From contig CAZTEX010000009.1 in the NCBI GenBank assembly GCA_964612505.1, positions 1 through 64,000 of the forward strand: a stretch of 64,000 nucleotides of DNA. The letters are read 5' to 3'. The notes beneath the pieces are model-generated. The model saw only the letters and a program-made list of their open reading frames with translations, searched no databases and had not been told where the DNA came from. Below are positions 9,063-17,053 of this stretch, in pieces (the first letter of the stretch is position 1; every line of letters starts with the position of its first letter). Made by a program: the position numbers and the translations under genes. Source of the DNA: JAAZZY01 sp964612505 (GTDB lineage Bacteria; Chlamydiota; Chlamydiia; Chlamydiales; JAAZZY01).

Positions 9063-9646
9063 TACAATTCATTGAGTAAAGAGTTCCATAAGCTTTTTTT
9101 AAGCTCAGGATCTTGATTATAGCAATTTAAATCTGCTAGCAAAAAAAGAGAGGCTTCAAAAACTTGTCGTTTAGGAGTCTTTTGGTAGTGCTTTAAAAGA
9201 TGGGGCCATTGATAAAATTCCATTTCCGAAACTAAAACATGGCGCAGTTTTTTTGCTTTTGAAAAAAGAGTTGGCCATAGTTGGTTTTCTTCAAAAGGTT
9301 TTGCTTGGATTAATTTAGCTTTTGCAATGCGGCTATCAATCGCTTGAGTCAATCTTTCTACTAACAATTTTATTTTGGGGTCTTGAGCATTCGTCATTAG
9401 AAAAACTTCTACTTCAGCAAGCTCTGCAACATCTATCCATTGATCAATTGGGGGGAGCTTGACTTCAACATTGAGTTGCTTGTTCTCCACTTTTTTTTGC
9501 ACTAAGGATGATAAAATGGAAGCAGGCTTACTAGCCGGCTGCTCATAATCTACTGGGATAATTTCAAGCAGTCCTTCATTTTCTTGTTCTATCCAAAGCT
9601 TTGCCGCTTCAATTAAATGATTCAGAGCTTTTTTATCAGATGGCAC
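9062..9646 (-). CDS. Hypothetical protein upstream of priA
   Basis: The protein has 194 residues, is soluble, and has no motif I can name. The N-terminal third is charged; the C-terminal half is helical with tryptophans (YQWPHLLKHY and KSLWNSLLNEL). Gene order resembles C. trachomatis, where I recall a hypothetical of similar size (CT779) beside priA (CT778), so this may be its orthologue. It overlaps both neighbours by one base, which suggests stoichiometric co-expression with the 264-residue protein and PriA. Confidence 0.7.
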   Translation of the reverse strand: MPSDKKALNHLIEAAKLWIEQENEGLLEIIPVDYEQPASKPASILSSLVQKKVENKQLNVEVKLPPIDQWIDVAELAEVEVFLMTNAQDPKIKLLVERLTQAIDSRIAKAKLIQAKPFEENQLWPTLFSKAKKLRHVLVSEMEFYQWPHLLKHYQKTPKRQVFEASLFLLADLNCYNQDPELKKSLWNSLLNEL

Positions 9647-10440
9647 TACTTTGAAACTCCCAGAGATTCTAATTTTGCAAATTGTTCAGAGATTGGTTCT
9701 AAAAGACCAAGAAAACCTCGTCGAACATATTTTTCAACAATTAAATCTTTTGCATGCTTCATCCCTTTTGGATACATCATTTTCAAGATTCGCTGAACAA
9801 AGGACGTTCTATAAACAGCATCAAAGTCTTCTTGATTATCTAAAAGAAAACGAAGGATATTTTCATCTTCTTTTTTATGAACCAAGACTTTGATCATGAG
9901 CCGAGAGGTTAGACGTATATTATCAATCAGCTTATCTGTTAGTTGATAGAAGGTAATATAGTTCGGTATTTGATAATCAGATAATTTATGTTGAATACTT
10001 AAGATCACTTCTCGCAGTTGCAAAGCACTATGAAAAGCTTTGCTGACATATACATTCATATTAACTGCTTCTGAATAATCGGGTCTTCTTTGGCTAAATA
10101 AATAAGCAAAATGTTTGAGCTTACTTAAGCTCCCTGTATTATAAGTCCATTGAAACGGGTACTCATGGTTGGCAATAATAGGATCCCCAACCATCTGGGG
10201 TAAAATCTCTAAAATGCTATAAAGCGCATGATTTACGCTAGCATGAAGGTGGTTTTTAATTAGCTTTAACTCTATTTCTGAGTAAATCTTTTCGATCTTT
10301 TGGATCTCTTTATAGGCGATAAGAAACTCAGCAAGGATAAATTGAAATAAAAGACTTTCACTTTGCCCATAGATATTGAGATCTGTTTTTAAATTATTTA
10401 ATTCTTGCTGCGTCATCGTTCTTTCTTGATCAATTATCAA
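9646..10440 (-). CDS. Hypothetical helical protein in priA operon
   Basis: The 264-residue protein is not recognised. It looks all-helical and soluble, with no transmembrane segment or signal peptide. A second in-frame ATG eight residues in (MTQQELNNLK) is an alternative start. Its stop overlaps the next gene's start by one base, and the DTW-domain gene ends 30 bases upstream, so the four genes from 10953 to 6828 are likely one operon. The operon context hints at RNA or replication housekeeping but gives no specific function. Confidence 0.7.
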   Translation of the reverse strand: MIIDQERTMTQQELNNLKTDLNIYGQSESLLFQFILAEFLIAYKEIQKIEKIYSEIELKLIKNHLHASVNHALYSILEILPQMVGDPIIANHEYPFQWTYNTGSLSKLKHFAYLFSQRRPDYSEAVNMNVYVSKAFHSALQLREVILSIQHKLSDYQIPNYITFYQLTDKLIDNIRLTSRLMIKVLVHKKEDENILRFLLDNQEDFDAVYRTSFVQRILKMMYPKGMKHAKDLIVEKYVRRGFLGLLEPISEQFAKLESLGVSK

Positions 10441-10470
10441 AAGTAGCTCAGCACTTGACCAAAAGTCAAC

Positions 10471-10953
10471 TTAAAAAGAATAGCGGGCCAAGGCTTGCTT
10501 GTTTTTTTCTAAAAAGTGGTTTTTCCAAAAATATCTATCTAAAAGATCTGAAGGATCTCTCCCAAGAAGTAGATAGGCTATATAGAGAGCCTCTATTGAA
10601 GCTAAGCCCTGCTCTGGATTTTCACAATCAGGCTGCCTTCTAGGATACGCTGTGATAAACTCACTTGGCAAACTCCTTTTTATGATGGGAATATCTTTAA
10701 AGAGCTGCCTTTCCATGACAGTGGCTTTTTTCCAGGTCCCATCGATTAAAATAAGCCCTTTATCATAATCATTTTTTGAAAGAAGAGGACCTTCAAAACT
10801 AAGCAATACATAATGATCTAAAGAAGGCAGCTCACAGCCGGGATAATTCAAAAATAAGCAGTCAGAGCGTTCTCTAATTGGCTCCAAGCTACACTTTTTC
10901 TTATTTTCTTGCCGATGTCGAACAAGAAGGCTTAATGGGGGCGTGATCTTCAT
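10471..10953 (-). CDS. DTW/Tsr3-like protein, possible aminocarboxypropyltransferase
   Basis: The 160-residue protein carries LILIDGTWKKATVMER, the D-T-W motif of the DTW/TDD superfamily, then FITAYPRRQPDCENPEQGL and a SIEALYIAYLLLGR helix matching the family's leucine-serine-threonine-x-E-A segment. Members characterised elsewhere (E. coli TapT, archaeal and yeast Tsr3) move the 3-amino-3-carboxypropyl group of S-adenosylmethionine to uridine in tRNA or rRNA. The usual N-terminal zinc cysteines are not clear here, so substrate and activity are inferred. It is the first gene of the priA operon. Confidence 0.68.
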   Translation of the reverse strand: MKITPPLSLLVRHRQENKKKCSLEPIRERSDCLFLNYPGCELPSLDHYVLLSFEGPLLSKNDYDKGLILIDGTWKKATVMERQLFKDIPIIKRSLPSEFITAYPRRQPDCENPEQGLASIEALYIAYLLLGRDPSDLLDRYFWKNHFLEKNKQALARYSF

Positions 10954-11124
10954 AAATAAAACATTTTTTAAAAAAGATGATACCTGAAAAATGGCTATTT
11001 TTCAATTTGAAGATTTATTAAGAAATGATTAACCTTTACCCACAAAAGTTGTCTCTAGAAATATACACACCCTTAAACACCTATACATTAGGCGCATACA
11101 GCGGTCAATTTAAGAGAAAGCTCA

Positions 11125-11153
11125 TTGATTTTTAATAAAAATTAGAATATACT
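11125..11153 (+). promoter_or_regulatory. Predicted sigma-70-type promoter of the three-gene membrane-protein cluster
   Basis: TTGATT (11125-11130), a 17-base spacer and TATACT (11148-11153) precede the ATG at 11187 by 33 bases. No other strong promoter was noticed before the second or third gene of the cluster, so the three are probably transcribed together. Confidence 0.6.
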
Positions 11154-11186
11154 GGTCACTTAAAGTTATCAAAAGGTCTCAAAAAT

Positions 11187-11702
11187 ATGTCAACGACGAA
11201 TCCTGTTCCTGTTTATATCAATCAACCTATCGAAATTGTTGCTGATCCTAAAAAAGAAAAAACACCACCTCCAGGGGCGTTTCTTTATACAGATGTTTAC
11301 AACACCTATAGAACTTTTGAGCATCTTTATCTGTTTGTAAGCTCACCTCCTGCATATCTCTCTGGAACATTTTTAGGTTTGGTTGTTTCTGCTCGTAAAT
11401 ATTACAAAGCAGGTCCTCCAAAAAAAATCAGCCAAGATAGCGAAGCCTCTGATTTTGGAAGCAAAATCCACACATCAGGCTTTATGGAGATGACAAAATT
11501 ATTTATTAAACGATTTGCATTTGGAATTTGGCCCGCAGCTAACTTTGATAAAATACCACAGTGGACAAATACGCAAGATATTCAAGAAATTAAAAGCTTA
11601 ACAAGTGCTTTGAAGCATGTGTTTATTGCTCATAAAGCGGCTTTGCTCGCTGATGAGATGATTCAACGCATGGCCAATTGGTATGAAGTTCCAGCAAAAT
11701 AA
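11187..11702 (+). CDS. Lineage-specific protein, cluster gene 1
   Basis: This 171-residue protein is not recognised. It starts with a proline-rich, charged leader (PKKEKTPPPG near residues 23-32), then has a moderately hydrophobic segment (about 46-70: LYLFVSSPP, LSGTFLGLVVSARKYY) and a helical C-terminus. The first 75 residues share layout with cluster gene 3: an early N-Q/K-P motif, a PxxEK-x-P leader, an F-x-D-V sequence, then a hydrophobic block ending in LGL. They may be distant paralogues. An AAAGG Shine-Dalgarno is present. The next gene starts 25 bases downstream. Confidence 0.72.
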   Translation: MSTTNPVPVYINQPIEIVADPKKEKTPPPGAFLYTDVYNTYRTFEHLYLFVSSPPAYLSGTFLGLVVSARKYYKAGPPKKISQDSEASDFGSKIHTSGFMEMTKLFIKRFAFGIWPAANFDKIPQWTNTQDIQEIKSLTSALKHVFIAHKAALLADEMIQRMANWYEVPAK

Positions 11703-11727
11703 TAACACTTAATAAGGAGAAAAAAAT

Positions 11728-13110
11728 ATGACTACACCTGATGTTGGAATGCTTCAAAACGTTGCCTGGTATGTTGTCCCACCCGCCATTGCGTTAACTT
11801 CATTTGCCCTTTACAGAGGGAGACAGTGCGTCCATCAACTACAAGGGGCTATGGCAACCGTCGCAACCCAAATTACACAGCTTGTTCAACACTACTTAGA
11901 TGGTCAACGAGCCAATCAACAACAGCTGAATGTTCTTACACAGGGCCAACAAGCCAATCAACAACAGCTGGATGCTCTTACAAACCAGGTTGCGCAAATC
12001 CTCGCACAAAACCTTGCAGCTGCAGCACAACAACCTGCTGCACAACAAATGGGGGGGGGGCTCCCTCTTGCACCAATAGCGCTAGATGCTGCTGCCGCCA
12101 ATCCTGGTCAACAACCACAAGGGGCGATGGAAACAGCCGCAATCCAACTTACACAGATTGTTCAACAACTCATTGCACAACAACCTGCTGCCGATCCTGC
12201 TGCACAACAACCTCGCAATGTTCGATTCGAAGGAGTTCCACAGCAGACAACTAACGAAGACTTGTTAGATGTAGTTAACGCCATGAGAACCACCGTTGCA
12301 ACTCAATTCAAAACCCTTGCGACTGGCTTGAAATCGATTGGGGATAAAGTACTAGCTTCAGAGAAGGCTAAATCTAAACTCACAGCTTTTCAGATGCTTC
12401 GCTACCAATACAATCCGCTCAATACCTTTGACGGCATCTATGAGTCAAAAACTATGCTAACTGATGCATGTGCTCGAATATTTGGTCTTTATTTAAAATG
12501 GGTGGCAGCCCCTCAACTCATTTATCTTGGAGCGACTGAATTAACTAAGACAGGAACACATCCAACGATCGTTAATTTAAAAGATCGATTCTGCTCTCTG
12601 CCTTATGCAGGAGCCCTTTGGTGCACACCTCCAGGAGAATTTTTCCAGTGGGGCTTAGAAAAAGCTGCCCCTATCGCAGGCAAAGCCGTGGTCAATATTC
12701 CTGGAGCAATTATTAAAGAATCTGTAAGTCAAGCAGGGCAAGCCGCAAAAGAAACCCTGCAAGATATTGGCGCTGGTCTTGGAAAGATGGCAAGAGATGG
12801 CCTGAACACAACTACTACGTTGGTTAAAGAGTTTTGGACTGCTCCTGCAAAAATCATTCAACAAGATACCCCGACTTATCGAGCAGCTCACGGAATTCCG
12901 ATAGCTCATACACCCATTAGTAATGACCTTCCTAACTCGTTTAGAATCCCTGTTGGAGAAAGTCAGCAAGATCCTTTTTCAACAGCAGAGCCTTACTTAC
13001 CTGCACTTGCAGGTCTTGTGATGTCTTGCGCTCTTGTTTATTTAATAGGTTCAGGTGTTGCAAGCTTCTTTAGAGCCGAACAAAAGGTAGAAGCAAAAGA
13101 TAAAAAGTAA
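11728..13110 (+). CDS. Lineage-specific bitopic protein with Q/A-rich repeats and poly-G tract
   Basis: The 460-residue protein has a hydrophobic N-terminal segment (about 9-28, VAWYVVPPAIALTSFALYRG), a low-complexity Q/A/N-rich region (about 45-180) with a 14-residue tandem repeat and a longer imperfect duplication, a folded middle (about 225-400), and a hydrophobic segment near the C-terminus (about 428-449, ALAGLVMSCALVYLIGSGVA) before a lysine-rich tail. Ten consecutive G bases encode Met108-Gly-Gly-Gly; a gain or loss of one base would end translation at about residue 176-181. A strong AAGGAG Shine-Dalgarno precedes the ATG. Topology suggests an envelope or inclusion-membrane protein; function is unknown. 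Confidence 0.8.
   Translation: MTTPDVGMLQNVAWYVVPPAIALTSFALYRGRQCVHQLQGAMATVATQITQLVQHYLDGQRANQQQLNVLTQGQQANQQQLDALTNQVAQILAQNLAAAAQQPAAQQMGGGLPLAPIALDAAAANPGQQPQGAMETAAIQLTQIVQQLIAQQPAADPAAQQPRNVRFEGVPQQTTNEDLLDVVNAMRTTVATQFKTLATGLKSIGDKVLASEKAKSKLTAFQMLRYQYNPLNTFDGIYESKTMLTDACARIFGLYLKWVAAPQLIYLGATELTKTGTHPTIVNLKDRFCSLPYAGALWCTPPGEFFQWGLEKAAPIAGKAVVNIPGAIIKESVSQAGQAAKETLQDIGAGLGKMARDGLNTTTTLVKEFWTAPAKIIQQDTPTYRAAHGIPIAHTPISNDLPNSFRIPVGESQQDPFSTAEPYLPALAGLVMSCALVYLIGSGVASFFRAEQKVEAKDKK
11902..11985 (+). repeat. Tandem 42-bp repeat, two copies
   Basis: Two adjacent 42-base units (11902-11943 and 11944-11985) encode GQRANQQQLNVLTQ and GQQANQQQLDALTN. The units differ at only a few bases, which suggests a recent in-frame duplication in the coiled or low-complexity part of the 460-residue protein. 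Confidence 0.82.
12051..12060 (+). repeat. G10 homopolymer inside a coding region (candidate phase-variation tract)
   Basis: Ten consecutive G residues lie in codons 108-111 of the 460-residue gene. At this length the frame is open. With nine G the downstream frame stops at 12268; with eleven it stops at 12254. Poly-G tracts of this kind are known contingency loci in chlamydial pmp genes. Confidence 0.75.
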
Positions 13111-13160
13111 CACTCATCGTTGCTTAATTTGAATATGGAACAAGAATTATTAGGAAAGAA

Positions 13161-13667
13161 ATGCCTCATATTAATGTAAACAAACCTGCAAAAGTGGTTC
13201 TTTTTCCCCCACCTGAGGAGAAAAAAGCTGACAAACCTGAGCCGAAATCAGCTCCAGGAAGTGAATTCTTTAAAGATGTTCACACCTTGTCTCAAATGGT
13301 TCAAGTAGTGGCTTTGCTCGCTCTCAATAAAGAGAGTGCGATGCTAGGTCTTGCTTTTGGCGCTTATAAGCCTTTAAATGATTTCCTCTCTTCAAATACC
13401 ATTCCTAAAAAAGGCACTTACGAAGAAAATCAAAAGCATCTGGGCGATTCTTTTGTTGCTGAAACAAGTGACCCGTATTATCAAAGGAAACTGCTTGTTG
13501 CTTTTGCTACTCTCATGCCAATCTATGTTGCAAAAGCATTTAAAGAAACAGGTGGCTGGTTTAATGTTTTATCTCAGGTAATGACATTTACTTTAGCTAC
13601 GCGCCTTGGCTTTGACTGGGGTCAACATCTGATTCAATTGCTCAATCCACCAGCTTCAGATAAGTAA
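13161..13667 (+). CDS. Lineage-specific protein, cluster gene 3
   Basis: The protein has 168 residues and is not recognised. A proline- and lysine-rich leader (FPPPEEKKADKPEPK, about 16-30) is followed by a hydrophobic block (about 44-68) and a second apolar stretch (about 108-150, KLLVAFATLMPIYVAK and VMTFTLATRLGF). Layout resembles cluster gene 1. An AGGAAAG Shine-Dalgarno precedes the ATG. It is 50 bases after the 460-residue gene and ends 9 bases before the stop of rnpA on the other strand. A membrane-associated or secreted role is an inference from hydrophobicity. Confidence 0.72.
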   Translation: MPHINVNKPAKVVLFPPPEEKKADKPEPKSAPGSEFFKDVHTLSQMVQVVALLALNKESAMLGLAFGAYKPLNDFLSSNTIPKKGTYEENQKHLGDSFVAETSDPYYQRKLLVAFATLMPIYVAKAFKETGGWFNVLSQVMTFTLATRLGFDWGQHLIQLLNPPASDK

Positions 13668-13672
13668 AAGTA

Positions 13673-13696
13673 AGGGTTATTCTTCGGAATGACCCT
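13673..13696. terminator. UUCG-capped hairpin between convergent genes
   Basis: AGGGTTATTC, loop TTCG, GAATGACCCT forms a 10-pair stem with one G-U pair in RNA. It lies between the cluster gene 3 stop and the 3' end of rnpA and includes rnpA's last codons. It has no following T-run, so it may act in mRNA stability rather than classic termination. Confidence 0.45.
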
Positions 13697-14036
13697 CTTC
13701 AAATTGCTTTGAAAGCTCTAAAAGTTCATCTAAAATATTATGCATTGATGCTTCAAGCGCTAGCTTTCGAGGGGTCACAATCAGTTGAGTTCCTTGAGGG
13801 AAAGTAGAGCGAATTTTACGAAAAGCTTCTCTTGTAATTCTTTTAAAGCGATTTCGGTCAATCGCTTTTCCATATTTTCTAGAAGCTACGATCCCTAGTT
13901 TTGTAAAGGGATAATTTGGGAGTAAATGTGCGTGTAGGACGATATATTTTCCTCGAATGCCTTTAGCACGTTCAAGGACTTGTTGATACTGGCGAGAGGA
14001 TTTTAAACGGAAATCTTTTGAATAAGAGTAATTCAC
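13677..14036 (-). CDS. rnpA: Ribonuclease P protein component
   Basis: RnpA is the protein subunit of RNase P, which works with the RNA subunit to mature the 5' ends of tRNAs. The 119-residue sequence contains the family signature KLGIVASRKYGKAIDRNRFKR, including the RNR motif, and an N-terminal FRLKSSRQYQQVLERAK. It overlaps rpmH by four bases, the usual rpmH-rnpA order. In many bacteria yidC follows; here a lineage-specific gene comes in from the opposite strand. Confidence 0.94.
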   Translation of the reverse strand: MNYSYSKDFRLKSSRQYQQVLERAKGIRGKYIVLHAHLLPNYPFTKLGIVASRKYGKAIDRNRFKRITREAFRKIRSTFPQGTQLIVTPRKLALEASMHNILDELLELSKQFEEGHSEE

Positions 14037-14167
14037 ACCGTTAAAGCTTTGCGCCCAGAAGAGCGTCTAGCACTTATAATTTTTCTTCCATGCGCAGTTT
14101 TCATACGTGCACGAAAGCCATGTGTTTTCTTTCTTCTAAGTTTGGAAGGTTGATATGTTCTTTTCAC
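14033..14167 (-). CDS. rpmH: 50S ribosomal protein L34
   Basis: The 44-residue protein reads VKRTYQPSKLRRKKTHGFR then ARMKTAHGRKIISARRSSGR, the classic L34 pattern. The frame is open to 14236, but alignment to the family start KRTYQPS places initiation at the GTG at 14167, so this gene uses a GTG codon; a weak AGG lies upstream. L34 is a basic protein of the large ribosomal subunit. It overlaps rnpA by four bases. Confidence 0.94.
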   Translation of the reverse strand: MKRTYQPSKLRRKKTHGFRARMKTAHGRKIISARRSSGRKALTV

Positions 14168-14257
14168 TGCTATACCTGAAAAATTTTGTTTTGCAAACAT
14201 TCTAGCAAAAAGGACAAATTTTTCCAAGACAAACAATTTGAGTTTGTTAAAATATTA

Positions 14258-16933
14258 TTATAGGCTTTCTTCTAGCTGTCTATAATGAATTTTCCCACTG
14301 GCCATCATGGGTAATTTTTCTAATTTGACCACTTCATGAATTTTATGAAGGTTGCTAAAACCTAAATTTTTAACTTTTTTATTGATTTCATCCGCCTTAA
14401 TATCAAAAGTGGCAAAAAGAAAAAGCAGAGCCCTTCCATCCCCTTCTTTAGCACAAAGAGCAATGGCTGGCTGATCTTCACTCTCATTAACTATAATTTT
14501 TTCTTGAACAAGAGCCTGATTTAAAGACTCTTCTAAAGCATTGAGATTGACTATTTCGCCCCCTACTTTCACTTGACGCTTCAATCTTCCTACAATAGTC
14601 AAATAATTTCTATGATCTAAGTAACCCAAGTCCCCTGTCTTAAACCATTTTTTATCCCCAATTGTTACAAAAGGAGAGGGGAAATTTCCAATATACCCTG
14701 AAAAAATATTGGGTCCATGGGCCACAATATGTCCTTTTTGCCCTTGAGGCAAAGGCTGCAAAGTCTCTGGATGAACAATCAAAAGATCTACAATTGCAAG
14801 AGCTGGCCCAACTCCTTGATGGGGCTCCTTGGGAACGTTGAGTGACAAGATAGGTCCACACTCTGATAAGCCATAGCCCTCTAAAAACTCTGCCTGAGGA
14901 CAAATGTCTGCCACACGCTCAATTAAAGATTGAGGGGCTTTTTCTGCTCCTGATACGACATAACGGACTGTAGAAAAATACTCTCGATGAGAAGGCTGTA
15001 GAATCCCTTTAATAAAAGTAGGAGCGCCACATAAGAAAGAAACTTGCCATTGAGCTATCAATTTTCCTAACTTTTTATAATGGGTTGGATTGGGGTAATA
15101 GATGACTCGAACTCCTGAAATTAAAGGTAATAAACCTGTCACTGTCAAACCAAATGAATGGAAGGGGGGCAAAAATCCCAGCATCACGTCATGATTATAA
15201 GTTTCTACCCTTTCAAAGGCTGAGTTTAAGTTAGAGATAATATTCTCATGCGTTAAAGGAACCCCTTTGGGTATTGTTTCGGTCCCACTTGTAAAAATTA
15301 AAGCTGCCACCTTATCTTTATCTAAATTTTGGATAGCAAGAAGTTTACAGATTTGATTATAACTCAATTTAATCATAAAATAAGCTTTGAGCTTATCTAA
15401 AAAAGAGATCTCTTTTTTCAAATCTTCGGCATGAATGATTTTGTCTTGAATAGGACCTAAGTTGATATCTTCAATATTTTTTAAAAAAGCTTTGGAGCTA
15501 ATCACTGTTTTTACATTAGCTTGATCACAAACAGCTTGTAAATGCTTTTCACCCACCGTCCAATTAATCATCACAGGTACTTTTTTAGCGACTTGACAAG
15601 CCAAAATAACAATATTGACCGTGATTGATGCCGGCAATAAAATCCCAATATCTTCCCCAGGCATTTTTTGAATTTTTTTAGCCAGGAGAATAACTGCTAA
15701 CATTAACCGTTCATAAGTCATTTCATTAGAAATTAAATCGGCACAAGCAACCTCTTTTTTTCTCTGACAAGCTACTTTAAAAAAGGCCTCTGGGATAGTT
15801 TGCCCATCTATTTTAGCGCGAATAGGATCTGATTGAGTGCAAGACTTCCAATGTGCGCTAGAGGAAATCATCTCAGAATTATTAATTGAAGGCTCATCGG
15901 GCTTTGCTGCGTAATTCATAACTGTGGCCACCGTTGTTAGTTGGCAGGGTTTTATTTTACTGACTTTATAGCGTTCTTCTAAGAAAGAGGCTATGTCTTG
16001 AATATCTGAAGAATCTAGCTTCAAATCTGAAAAAAGATTCATTTCAGGTTTAATTTCTGTATACAAGCATTTTGTTATTCTGGCAATTTCCTGTCTAATC
16101 TCAATTTGAATCTGATTTGGCACGTGGCCAATTTCAGTAATTGGATCTTCATAGACATAGTTTCTCTTAATACGTTCAGACCAAAAATGATAGGAAACAA
16201 GTTTGAAAGGATCTCTTTTTAAGTTATACCATTCTTCTAGATACTGATTCATTTCAAAACGAGAGCTATCCCAGGGAAATTTTTCATTAACAGGTTCAAA
16301 TTCAACAACAACGTGTCGCTTGGGAACAAAAAATATTAAATTTTGAAAAATTGTTTTCAATGCATCTATAACCGCATCTAAAAAGATCACTTTTTTCCCA
16401 TTCCACCCTCTAGAAAATCGACTTCCCCATAAGCCTGTTGTCCGCACAAGGACAATGTTTATATTTTTATTGGCCTGAAGAATCTTATAAACCCCTGATG
16501 AGCCGCCAAGGGCTTCGCGTTCAGTGCTTTTAAGGCGACCCGCAGGATAGACCATAAAATTGTCTTTTTTTTTCAAACCTTCAACAACTTCTTTAAAAGC
16601 ATTTTCAGCTTCTAATCGTCTTTTTTGAGAGGATTTATCATCAAAATCGGGTATTGGGACAGCGCGCATGAGTTTCATAATCACAGAAACTACTGGCAGT
16701 CGAATAATCCATTCTACAATCATAGGGCGAGGTTGAAAGCGCTTCCAAAGCACTGCCCCTACAATAATGGGGTCTACTTCAGCAGGGTGATTAGGTAAAA
16801 ATAAAATTCCACCTTCTCGAGTGAGTGTGCTTGAATTTATCTTTTCAAGGCCTTGGACCTCTACTTTGTATCTCAATCGCACAAGAGGACTTATGACATT
16901 AAAAAATAAGCACTTAAAAAAATTTAAGCTCAA
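14258..16933 (-). CDS. aas: PlsC acyltransferase - ACP - acyl-AMP ligase fusion (Aas-like)
   Basis: The 891-residue protein joins three domains. Residues about 40-215 are a PlsC-type acyltransferase with the H-x4-D box H49-PAEV-D54. Residues about 278-340 look like an acyl carrier protein, with LKLDSSD and Ser308 as candidate phosphopantetheine site. Residues about 375-890 are an AMP-forming acyl-CoA/ACP synthetase with IFTSGTETIPKG (about 546-557), a YGLSECGP block, GDLGYLD and a C-terminal GK-lysine (MASGKIHYRQ). Aas enzymes re-acylate lysophospholipid with fatty acids. Chlamydia trachomatis has, from memory, separate plsC-like and aas-like neighbours near rnpA. Whether the internal ACP works as carrier is inferred. 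Confidence 0.85.
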   Translation of the reverse strand: MSLNFFKCLFFNVISPLVRLRYKVEVQGLEKINSSTLTREGGILFLPNHPAEVDPIIVGAVLWKRFQPRPMIVEWIIRLPVVSVIMKLMRAVPIPDFDDKSSQKRRLEAENAFKEVVEGLKKKDNFMVYPAGRLKSTEREALGGSSGVYKILQANKNINIVLVRTTGLWGSRFSRGWNGKKVIFLDAVIDALKTIFQNLIFFVPKRHVVVEFEPVNEKFPWDSSRFEMNQYLEEWYNLKRDPFKLVSYHFWSERIKRNYVYEDPITEIGHVPNQIQIEIRQEIARITKCLYTEIKPEMNLFSDLKLDSSDIQDIASFLEERYKVSKIKPCQLTTVATVMNYAAKPDEPSINNSEMISSSAHWKSCTQSDPIRAKIDGQTIPEAFFKVACQRKKEVACADLISNEMTYERLMLAVILLAKKIQKMPGEDIGILLPASITVNIVILACQVAKKVPVMINWTVGEKHLQAVCDQANVKTVISSKAFLKNIEDINLGPIQDKIIHAEDLKKEISFLDKLKAYFMIKLSYNQICKLLAIQNLDKDKVAALIFTSGTETIPKGVPLTHENIISNLNSAFERVETYNHDVMLGFLPPFHSFGLTVTGLLPLISGVRVIYYPNPTHYKKLGKLIAQWQVSFLCGAPTFIKGILQPSHREYFSTVRYVVSGAEKAPQSLIERVADICPQAEFLEGYGLSECGPILSLNVPKEPHQGVGPALAIVDLLIVHPETLQPLPQGQKGHIVAHGPNIFSGYIGNFPSPFVTIGDKKWFKTGDLGYLDHRNYLTIVGRLKRQVKVGGEIVNLNALEESLNQALVQEKIIVNESEDQPAIALCAKEGDGRALLFLFATFDIKADEINKKVKNLGFSNLHKIHEVVKLEKLPMMASGKIHYRQLEESL

Positions 16934-17004
16934 TATCTAACTCCCTTGGCAATCTCCTTATTGCAATATCATGGGAATCGATTATATTCAACGCCATTCC
17001 AAGT

Positions 17005-17034
17005 TGATGAGAATTAATAAGAAAACTTATACTC
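17005..17034 (+). promoter_or_regulatory. Predicted sigma-70-type promoter of folE
   Basis: TTGATG (17005-17010) and TATACT (17029-17034) are separated by 18 bases. Transcription would begin near 17041, only about 13 bases before the folE ATG, and there is no Shine-Dalgarno, so the message may be nearly leaderless. Confidence 0.5.
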
Positions 17035-17053
17035 CCCAGAAAAATGATGTTGT

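Larger units (their letters stand above)
11839..12168 (+). repeat. Imperfect 54-bp direct duplication
   Basis: Bases 11839-11892 and 12115-12168 are similar copies 276 bases apart, encoding LQGAMATVATQITQLVQ and PQGAMETAAIQLTQIVQ. The offset is a multiple of three, so the frame is kept. It looks like an old internal duplication within the Q/A-rich region. Confidence 0.7.

Noticed and set aside
11826..12254. Forward 142-residue frame rich in Cys, Ser and Thr inside the 460-residue gene
   Set aside because: It is an alternate frame of the CAA/GCA repeat region. Its composition follows from the repeats and it has no Shine-Dalgarno.
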